The translations under genes were made by a program, and so were the position numbers. Positions 1-5,224 of a DNA stretch of 7,154 nt are shown piece after piece (positions within the stretch are counted from its first letter, which is position 1; each line of letters starts with the position of its first letter). The DNA comes from Candidatus Stygibacter frigidus. Lineage in GTDB: Bacteria > Cloacimonadota > Cloacimonadia > Cloacimonadales > TCS61. Where the stretch lies: NCBI GenBank assembly GCA_030765325.1, contig JAVCCT010000080.1:1-7154 (forward strand). Direction: 5' to 3'. The notes under the pieces are model-generated. The model was not told the DNA's origin. It did not search any database and saw only the letters and a list, made by a program, of their open reading frames with translations.

Positions 1-101
1 GCTGCATATCAACGGATATTGAAGCTCTTCACGCCGTATATAATTCAAAATCCCTGCGTTAAAATGCGACACATATTTATGACCCAATGCTTAGAAGGAT
101 A

Positions 102-227
102 AACAGCAAAGCACATACTCAAATTATACGGTATTTGTTAATAAATATGAGCACTTTTATTCTGCAGAAATTGAAAACCTGCAATGCTATCAATTTCTGC
201 ATTGAACAGTCTCAGTGCTTTGTTGTT
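102..227. repeat. Nested inverted repeat, possible structured RNA or small repeat element
   Basis: The outer arms AACAGCAAAGCAC (102-114) and GTGCTTTGTTGTT (215-227) pair over 13 bp, with one G-T wobble when read as plus-strand RNA. Between them sits a perfect 12-bp inverted repeat, TGCAGAAATTGA (163-174) and TCAATTTCTGCA (190-201), with a 15-nt loop. The left interior (115-162) can form at best a small hairpin (CAAAT 120-124 with ATTTG 133-137). No T-run follows on either strand, so it is not a standard terminator. No flanking target duplication is visible. It could be a noncoding RNA, a REP-like or MITE-like repeat, or an mRNA 3'-end stabiliser. The pairing is seen directly; function is unknown. 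Confidence 0.5.
163..201. repeat. Perfect 12-bp stem-loop inside the nested repeat
   Basis: TGCAGAAATTGA and TCAATTTCTGCA are exact reverse complements separated by 15 bases. The word CTGCA occurs three times (162-166, 179-183, 197-201) at nearly even 17-18 nt spacing. The left arm also belongs to the 10-bp palindrome TTCTGCAGAA (160-169). A perfect pairing this long and close is unlikely by chance in about 400 bases. It could be a hairpin in RNA or a dyad protein-binding site. Confidence 0.6.
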
Positions 228-267
228 CCGCCTTAAAGCCGGTAATGGTTTGATCAGGAGTGTTACT

Positions 268-312
268 ATGTATATTAAAATGATAATATTTAAAATCAAG
301 TGTATAATATAA
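268..312 (+). CDS. Possible 14-codon micro-ORF with good Shine-Dalgarno
   Basis: AGGAG (256-260) lies seven bases before an ATG that opens a 14-residue frame, MYIKMIIFKIKCII, ending at TAA (310-312). The peptide is hydrophobic with three lysines, like some tiny membrane peptides. No convincing promoter is visible upstream, and in AT-rich DNA Ile/Lys/Phe-rich short frames arise easily. The ribosome site is the only real support, so this is a candidate and not a confident gene. Confidence 0.15.
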   Translation: MYIKMIIFKIKCII

Positions 313-340
313 GAACAAAAATCGTGTTGAATAATTTACG

Positions 341-393
341 AAAAAAAATAGGATTGATGTAATATTTGATATAAGAAATAGTCTATTTTTTAA
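341..393 (-). terminator. Possible weak AT-rich terminator after recO
   Basis: On the minus strand, just past the recO stop, AAAAAATAG (391-383) can pair with CTATTTTTT (351-343) across a 31-nt loop, and the second arm runs into eight consecutive T (348-341). A smaller AAATAG/CTATTT dyad lies at 376-388. There is no GC-rich stem, so intrinsic termination would be inefficient. It is listed because this is the only T-run following recO at the apparent end of the operon. Confidence 0.2.
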
Positions 394-402
394 TTCAGAT
401 GG

Positions 403-1152
403 CTATATAAGTTTTAGACTTTTCAGGTTAAAATGATCATTAAAATGAAGATTAAGGTGAGACATCAGAATGCGGGTGATCTGTTTAGCAGCTTGGGGAG
501 ATATTGCTATGCTATCAAGTTTTATTCCAATTGCTGGTAAAATATTCAATAGGTCTTTTTCTTCCGTAGTAATTTTTTCAATCATCAACGGGAAAGCGTC
601 ATTTTCGCATTGAGGACAGATGAATCCCTGTTTTTGGAGGTGATAGCCGTTAAATAGGGATGTTTCTTTTCCGCAGGAAACGCAGTGCATGAGGTCAAGG
701 GTGATGCCATTTAATTCAAATACTCTTAACAGCAGTCGCCAGAACAGGGCAATTGAGTTATTATCAAAATTATGAGTATAGCTTAGGTAGTTTTTGAGTA
801 GAATATAATAAGTAGTCGCTTCCGGGACAGGGATGATCATTTGGTCAAAGAGTTCGGCACCAGCTTGAAGTATGGCAGTTGTTTGAAAGCTGGCATTTTC
901 ATAAGTCTGCTTTAGTTCACAGGTTTTCAGGATATGCCATTCAGAGTCTTTTTTTCTATGAGTAGAGAACTCCAGTTCTGCCAGGATTTGCAGCAAACCG
1001 AAGGCAGGATTTTTAGATTGTCTTACACCTTTTGCCAGTAATGTGATTTTGCCATCCTGAGGTGTGAGAATATTGCAGATAATGCTTGTTTCGCGATAGA
1101 TGACTTTTTTTAATATAATGCCTTGATAGAGTTTATCCGGTTGATAATTCAT
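403..1152 (-). CDS. recO: DNA repair protein RecO
   Basis: RecO acts with RecR, and with RecF where present, to load RecA onto SSB-coated single-stranded DNA in gap repair and RecF-pathway recombination. It is 249 residues, a normal length. The N-terminal OB-fold region (about 1-80) shows the family pattern GIILKKVIYRETSIICNILT followed by DGKITLLAKGVR. A mostly helical C-terminal region contains a four-cysteine zinc site: CVSC (Cys157, Cys160) and CPQC (Cys179, Cys182). The ATG at 1150-1152 lies inside the 3' end of the permease-protease gene (20-nt overlap). Only a weak AAAGAA lies upstream, so translation is probably coupled to the preceding gene. The TAG stop is at 403-405, and recO is the last gene of the apparent operon. 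Having recO downstream of a transporter looks like operon stacking rather than shared function. Confidence 0.94.
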   Translation of the reverse strand: MNYQPDKLYQGIILKKVIYRETSIICNILTPQDGKITLLAKGVRQSKNPAFGLLQILAELEFSTHRKKDSEWHILKTCELKQTYENASFQTTAILQAGAELFDQMIIPVPEATTYYILLKNYLSYTHNFDNNSIALFWRLLLRVFELNGITLDLMHCVSCGKETSLFNGYHLQKQGFICPQCENDAFPLMIEKITTEEKDLLNILPAIGIKLDSIAISPQAAKQITRILMSHLNLHFNDHFNLKSLKLI

Positions 1153-3166
1153 TTGGAAATTCTTTAGGTTGGTTAATTTTATTTATCAGCCAGCTAATAA
1201 TGATAATGGCTGCAATACTGATAATCAATAGATTGAAAGGTATATCGTCATTTTTCATGATATTAGCCAGGAAGGGGATTTGATCACCCCATTTTGATAA
1301 TACTACTGTGGAGGAATTATGCAGGGCATGAGCCAGCATCGTGATAAAAATACTCTTTGTTTTTATCAGCAGATAACCTAACCAGATACCCATGAGTGCT
1401 GCAGGTAGCAAGCGGAAGAAATCAAGATGGAATATCCCGAATAAAACGCCCGAGATGATTATTGCTTTCCAAATGCCTGATTTCTCAAAACCTCTGATCA
1501 CATACCCACGGAAAAGCATTTCCTCACAGATAGCAGGTAATAGAGCGATTATGAAAAGAGTTTGCCAGATAGGCAGTTCATGCAATTGCATAATTTTCTG
1601 CATGCTTTCCAGATATGATTCAGGAAGAGGGTAGAGGAGGTTTACTATTTGCATGGAATATGCTGAGATTATGAATCCCGGAATAACTGCTGCTGCTGTT
1701 AGAACAAAATTAAGCGGATTTGTGCCTTGCAGCCGGGCAGCTTTTTTGATATTAGTCCGCGAAAGTTTATAGATCAAAAGCACTGGAAGTAGCACAAGGA
1801 GTACTTCAGTTTTTATCAAACCAGAATACAGGTCTTTTGTCTGCCAGGGAGTTCCCAAATAATAAAAGAGCATAAGCACAAGTAAAAATACACCAATAAC
1901 AAATTGGGTTGAGAAAATATCTCCTTTTTGTTTACCCCAGAATTTTAAGCTTTTCTCTTCTGTAGTTCTAAATAGTACATTTTCTTTTTTAAAGAGATTT
2001 ATGCTTATCATCACACTTGCTCCAGCCAGAACCAGAGTGGAAATGATCACCGTAAGATAGTGGCCTAAATTCAAATCACCCAGTAATAATTCTTTCAGAA
2101 GAAGTGAGAAATTGATGATAGGTATCAGGGCATAACCGTAATTAAGTTCAAAGCCAGGGAAAGCACTTATCATGGAAAACATCATTCCGATTAGCAATAG
2201 CGGAGTCTGGTAAGATGAGCATTCTTTCACATTGCGTGACCAGGTAGAAAGTGAGAGCTGGATGGCAGCAAATAATACCGCCAGAGGTATCATGGCAAGA
2301 AAGATAAGTAGAAAGCTGACGATTGGCAATTGTACCTGGCTCATATCCATCTGTGCCATTCCAAGAATATGCCGCGTGGATATATACATACTGAGAAGAT
2401 TCATAAATACTGTTATAAAGGAAAAAGTGATTATCGTCAGGAATTTACCAGCTACCAGTTCCAGTCGGCTGGCAGCACTCACCAGTATCGTCTCCAGCGT
2501 TCCTCTATCCTTTTCTCCAGCCACCAGATCAGATGCCACAACAGCACCACTGGAAATTGTTAATATGATCAGCATATAGGCTAGAAACTTACCTAGCAGT
2601 GCACCCAGAATCTTTTGGGGTGGAGCAATGTTTACCGGCTCCACTTGAATGGCTTCCAGTATTTCATCGGATATATCCAAATCACTAAGCCTGCGGCTTA
2701 CAATATCCCATTTGGTGTAATTAGCTATATCTTTTATTTTTGAATATGCTTTCTGGCTTTTTTCATCGGTATTATTAAAATATGCATCAATAATAAGCCT
2801 TTCATATTCTCCATTAAGAGTATCTCGAAGCGATAGGAAAGCTTGAATATCATTATTTTCTACTAGTTCTTTAAATTGATTGTTCCAGCTTTGTTTATAG
2901 GTAATTTGCACAGAAAAACTATCTTCATCTTCTAATCCTCTGATCAATTTGTTAGAGTCATTAGAATTAACCTGATCATATACATAAACGATTTTTTCTG
3001 CTTCCTGGATTTTGGTTTCCTGCCGAGAAGCTATTGTGGCAACAAATATGCTGATGAAGGGATACAGGACAATTGGCAGAATTATAGCTGTGATAATAGT
3101 CCGTCGATCTCGAAAGAGATCAAGCATCTCTTTTCTAAAAATTACCAGTATTTTAGTCCAGTTCAT
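1133..3166 (-). CDS. ABC-2 (NatB-like) permease fused to CPBP intramembrane protease
   Basis: A 677-residue membrane protein with two modules. Residues 1-400 form an ABC-2 permease: TM1 about 24-46, an extracytoplasmic segment about 47-185, the conserved cytoplasmic stretch AGEKDRGTLETILVSAAS (216-233), then further TMs near 189-214, 241-262, 281-305, 322-338 and 369-390. Residues about 420-665 form a multi-helix CPBP (CAAX protease/bacteriocin-processing, Abi) module. All its motifs are intact: EEMLFR (Glu548, Glu549, Arg553), FGIFH (Phe576, His580) and HALHN (His613, Asn617), so protease activity is plausible. It overlaps the ATPase gene by 14 nt and recO by 20 nt. The purine-rich stretch before its ATG is only a weak ribosome site, suggesting coupling to the ATPase. 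The frame is continuous, so the fusion is not a frameshift artefact unless sequencing errors hide one. Permease/CPBP fusions are known beside NatA-like ATPases; substrate and cleavage target are unknown. Confidence 0.93.
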   Translation of the reverse strand: MNWTKILVIFRKEMLDLFRDRRTIITAIILPIVLYPFISIFVATIASRQETKIQEAEKIVYVYDQVNSNDSNKLIRGLEDEDSFSVQITYKQSWNNQFKELVENNDIQAFLSLRDTLNGEYERLIIDAYFNNTDEKSQKAYSKIKDIANYTKWDIVSRRLSDLDISDEILEAIQVEPVNIAPPQKILGALLGKFLAYMLIILTISSGAVVASDLVAGEKDRGTLETILVSAASRLELVAGKFLTIITFSFITVFMNLLSMYISTRHILGMAQMDMSQVQLPIVSFLLIFLAMIPLAVLFAAIQLSLSTWSRNVKECSSYQTPLLLIGMMFSMISAFPGFELNYGYALIPIINFSLLLKELLLGDLNLGHYLTVIISTLVLAGASVMISINLFKKENVLFRTTEEKSLKFWGKQKGDIFSTQFVIGVFLLVLMLFYYLGTPWQTKDLYSGLIKTEVLLVLLPVLLIYKLSRTNIKKAARLQGTNPLNFVLTAAAVIPGFIISAYSMQIVNLLYPLPESYLESMQKIMQLHELPIWQTLFIIALLPAICEEMLFRGYVIRGFEKSGIWKAIIISGVLFGIFHLDFFRLLPAALMGIWLGYLLIKTKSIFITMLAHALHNSSTVVLSKWGDQIPFLANIMKNDDIPFNLLIISIAAIIIISWLINKINQPKEFPNELSTG

Positions 3167-3923
3167 TTTCTTCTATAACCTTTATATCATCGCAGCGGGA
3201 CACATAATCAATAAATATATCATCCAGATCAGCTTTGCCAGTATCTATTTTCATTTCTTCCCAGGTACCCTGTTTGAGCAATCTGCCCTGATGTATCATA
3301 ACGATCCGGTCGGCTATACGTTCTGCTTCCCGCATGATATGAGTAGAAAATAATACGCATTTTCCTTCTATTTTACAGGTATGAATGAAGCGGATAATGT
3401 TTTTGGCAGTAAGAATATCCAATCCGGCAGTTGCTTCGTCAAATATCATCACTGGAGGGTCATGGACAATAGATCGGGCGATGGATACCTTTTGCCGCAT
3501 CCCGGTAGATAAGCTGTCTATTTTCTTATCCAGAAAATCATGCATATCCAGCATGGAATTGAGCAATTCAATGCGTTCTTTGATGCGGGATTTATTCATA
3601 TCATATAGTTTGCCAAAATAGGTAATGAGTTCACGAGCAGTAAGTCTGCGATATAAGCCGGTATCGCCCGAAAGAAATCCTAATCTCCTGCGAATTTCCT
3701 GAGGCGATTCCAGAAGATCATATCCACACACTGATGCTTTGCCCGAAGTAGGTTGCAAAACGGTGGAAAGCATACGCATTGTAGTTGTTTTTCCAGCTCC
3801 ATTCACGCCTAATAACACTACTATTTCACCCGCATTAGCAGAAAAGGATAAATTATCTACCGCCTTAAGATTTTCACCTTCTTTCTGCGGGAATTCCTTG
3901 GTTAATCCATCAACAGTGATCAA
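3153..3923 (-). CDS. NatA-type ABC transporter ATP-binding protein
   Basis: A 256-residue cytoplasmic ATPase subunit that powers a membrane partner. Motifs in order: Walker A GVNGAGKT (39-46); a NatA-style segment LGFLSGDTGLYRRLTARE (81-98) where most ABC proteins have the Q-loop; signature LSTGMRQKVSIAR (138-150); Walker B VMIFDE with the catalytic Glu at 163; D-loop AGLD; switch His195 in FSTHIMREA. After Walker B the usual DEPT is DEAT, a small variation that should not abolish activity. The C-terminal DLDDIFIDYV is typical of ATPases paired with ABC-2 permeases. Translation starts at TTG (3921-3923), supported by AGAGG six bases upstream and no competing in-frame ATG. It begins 11 nt after the preceding permease and overlaps the next gene by 14 nt, making that fusion protein its most likely partner. 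NatA of Bacillus exports sodium; the substrate here cannot be assigned. Confidence 0.94.
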   Translation of the reverse strand: MITVDGLTKEFPQKEGENLKAVDNLSFSANAGEIVVLLGVNGAGKTTTMRMLSTVLQPTSGKASVCGYDLLESPQEIRRRLGFLSGDTGLYRRLTARELITYFGKLYDMNKSRIKERIELLNSMLDMHDFLDKKIDSLSTGMRQKVSIARSIVHDPPVMIFDEATAGLDILTAKNIIRFIHTCKIEGKCVLFSTHIMREAERIADRIVMIHQGRLLKQGTWEEMKIDTGKADLDDIFIDYVSRCDDIKVIEENELD

Positions 3924-3934
3924 TATTATCCTCT
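3921..3934 (-). promoter_or_regulatory. Shine-Dalgarno that fixes the TTG start of the ABC ATPase
   Basis: On the minus strand AGAGGATAATATTG follows the upstream permease's TAA stop directly. AGAGG lies six bases from the TTG, and the codon after it begins the conserved N-terminal beta strand (ITVDGLTKEF). No ATG or GTG in the right frame lies nearby. The site therefore decides the start and shows a rare TTG initiator with a strong ribosome site. Confidence 0.75.
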
Positions 3935-5212
3935 TTAATCGTTAAAATATATAGCTGTTATGGGATTGATCCTGCTTGCTTTGAAAGCCGGATAAGCTCC
4001 ACTCACAATACCGATCAATATAGAAAATCCAAAACCCAGGGCAATTCCCTGCCAGGGTAATTCAAATTGCTGCTTTAAAGCAGAGGAAATTATCATGATT
4101 ACTCCTTTCGAAATCAGAGTACCGATAGAAGCAGCGATGACAGCAAGGATTATAGACTCTGAAAGGAAAAGGAAAAAAACATCAAATTCTGTGGCACCAA
4201 TGCTTTTGCGGATGCCAATCTCTTTCATGCGTTCACTGATTGAGATCAGTAGCGTACTGAATAAACCGATTCCACCGACGATCAAAGATATAGATGCAAT
4301 CGTGGAAAGAGTTATATTGAGCTTTTTCATCATATCCTTTAGCTCATCAGTGATCTTGAACATAAATGCACCCACATCATTGAACTGAAAATCATGAGAC
4401 ATATTATGCTGAATCAACATTGTCTGACGGATAGCATTTTTCATAATCGGAAAGTCTTTATCTCCATAAGCCTGGAAATATATATAACCAATTGCCCCAT
4501 CAGAAGAGAGATATTTCGCTGCGGTAGATAGCGGGATATAAATCGCATTAAGATCTCGCTCACGTTCCCAGCGGTTAAAGTTCATTCCAGTAGTGTAATT
4601 AAGCTTGTCCTCTCCAAGTATTCCGATTATCTTATAGCGCATATTGCCTGCTTTAAGGTACTTACCCAAAGCACCTTCAGGAAAATTCTCCTGGGCAAAA
4701 TTATAACCTAATATGCAGACCTTTAAGGCATCTGAATCTTCCATCCGGTTAAAATATCTTCCTTCAGTAACTTCATAGCTTTTTGAATGGAAAAAATCAT
4801 TATTGGTGGCATTCACCCTCACCCAGTCAGATTTATGGCCTTGAGTTCCAGGTGATCTTTCCCAGTTCTCGATCATGCCGTAAGTATATTTGGTTTCCAC
4901 CTGACGTGAAAGCACTTCATAATCATCAAAAGAAAGAGGCTTTTGGGAGCGGTTGATATACATAAAGCGTCTGTGGCGACTGGAAACAGTGGAAGTGGAA
5001 TTACCTTCTTCACCCGGATATAATAGCAATGAATTATTCCAGCCAAGTTGCTCCATGTTTTTCATCACCATACTCTTGATTCCATTTACAGCTGAGAACA
5101 TTGTGATCACGGCAAATACACCAATCACAATACCAAGTAAAGTGAGAGCACTCCGCATTTTGTGCTCAAATATATTACGAAGACTACTGGAGATATTTTC
5201 ACTTATATGCAT
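3935..5212 (-). CDS. MacB/FtsX-type ABC transporter permease (no ATPase domain)
   Basis: A 425-residue inner-membrane permease of the MacB/LolC/FtsX class. In this class extracytoplasmic domains are moved mechanically by ATP hydrolysis, often for efflux or lipoprotein release. The order is typical: cytoplasmic N-terminal helix with HKMRSALTLLGIVIGV; TM1 about 21-43; a large periplasmic core-like domain about 44-300; then TM2 about 301-324, TM3 about 345-370 and TM4 about 388-408. Two hallmarks are the cytoplasmic loop ERMKEIGIRKSIGAT (327-341) and the C-terminal GAYPAFKASRINPITAI (405-421). The ATG overlaps the topA stop (TGATG) and is preceded by AGGA 7 nt upstream, inside topA codons. There is no fused nucleotide-binding domain, and no MacB/LolD-type ATPase gene is in the window. 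The ATPase 11 nt downstream looks NatA-like, so this permease either uses it or depends on an ATPase encoded elsewhere. Substrate unknown. Confidence 0.92.
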   Translation of the reverse strand: MHISENISSSLRNIFEHKMRSALTLLGIVIGVFAVITMFSAVNGIKSMVMKNMEQLGWNNSLLLYPGEEGNSTSTVSSRHRRFMYINRSQKPLSFDDYEVLSRQVETKYTYGMIENWERSPGTQGHKSDWVRVNATNNDFFHSKSYEVTEGRYFNRMEDSDALKVCILGYNFAQENFPEGALGKYLKAGNMRYKIIGILGEDKLNYTTGMNFNRWERERDLNAIYIPLSTAAKYLSSDGAIGYIYFQAYGDKDFPIMKNAIRQTMLIQHNMSHDFQFNDVGAFMFKITDELKDMMKKLNITLSTIASISLIVGGIGLFSTLLISISERMKEIGIRKSIGATEFDVFFLFLSESIILAVIAASIGTLISKGVIMIISSALKQQFELPWQGIALGFGFSILIGIVSGAYPAFKASRINPITAIYFND

Positions 5213-5224
5213 CAGGATTTCCTG
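5210..5224 (-). promoter_or_regulatory. Overlapping topA stop / permease start with SD in a small hairpin
   Basis: Read on the minus strand, CAGGAAATCCTG directly precedes and overlaps TGATG, where the topA TGA and the permease ATG share one base. AGGA is a reasonable Shine-Dalgarno sequence 7 nt before the ATG. The CAGG and CCTG arms can pair around AAAT and partly hide it. A ribosome finishing topA would melt such a hairpin, so coupled translation is a fair inference. The stem is only four to five base pairs, so the effect may be small. Confidence 0.45.

Larger units (their letters stand above)
1..402. other. Intergenic region downstream of recO, no confident gene
   Basis: This stretch is AT-rich, especially from 265 to 402. 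It holds the nested inverted repeat (102-227), the 14-codon micro-ORF (268-312) and the possible weak terminator (341-393). At the left edge the plus strand is open in one frame from base 1 to a TAA at 100-102 (33 residues, no recognisable motif) and in another to a TAA at 60-62. Either could be the tail of a plus-strand gene outside the window, or chance. I see no tRNA, rRNA, riboswitch core, transposase or integron attC consensus here. Confidence 0.6.

Noticed and set aside
34..131. Additional inverted repeats (CCGTATA 34-40 with TATACGG 125-131; CATATTTAT 72-80 with ATAAATATG 141-149)
   Set aside because: Seven- to nine-base AT-rich matches over about 70-90 nt are expected by chance in a 400-base AT-rich region, and they compete with the better-supported 102-227 pairing.
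119..202. 27-codon minus-strand frame starting within the inner stem-loop
   Set aside because: It has no Shine-Dalgarno, and its sequence is dictated by the inverted repeat; nothing supports translation.
55..230. Possible integron attC or IS-end interpretation of the inverted repeat
   Set aside because: No GTTRRRY/RYYYAAC core pair at the arm ends, no target-site duplication and no transposase or integrase remnant are visible.
1790..1960. Possible hidden gene boundary or frameshift between the permease and CPBP modules
   Set aside because: The reading frame is uninterrupted, the linker residues (about 395-420) read sensibly, and no internal start with a ribosome site stands out; a true fusion is the simplest reading.
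2232..2579. 115-codon plus-strand open frame, plus a 77-codon frame at 2330-2563
   Set aside because: Both lie antisense inside the ABC-2/CPBP fusion gene, with no family motif or visible ribosome site; they are shadows of the real reading frame.
3012..3353. 113-codon plus-strand open frame
   Set aside because: It crosses the ATPase/fusion gene junction antisense to two well-supported genes and resembles no known protein.
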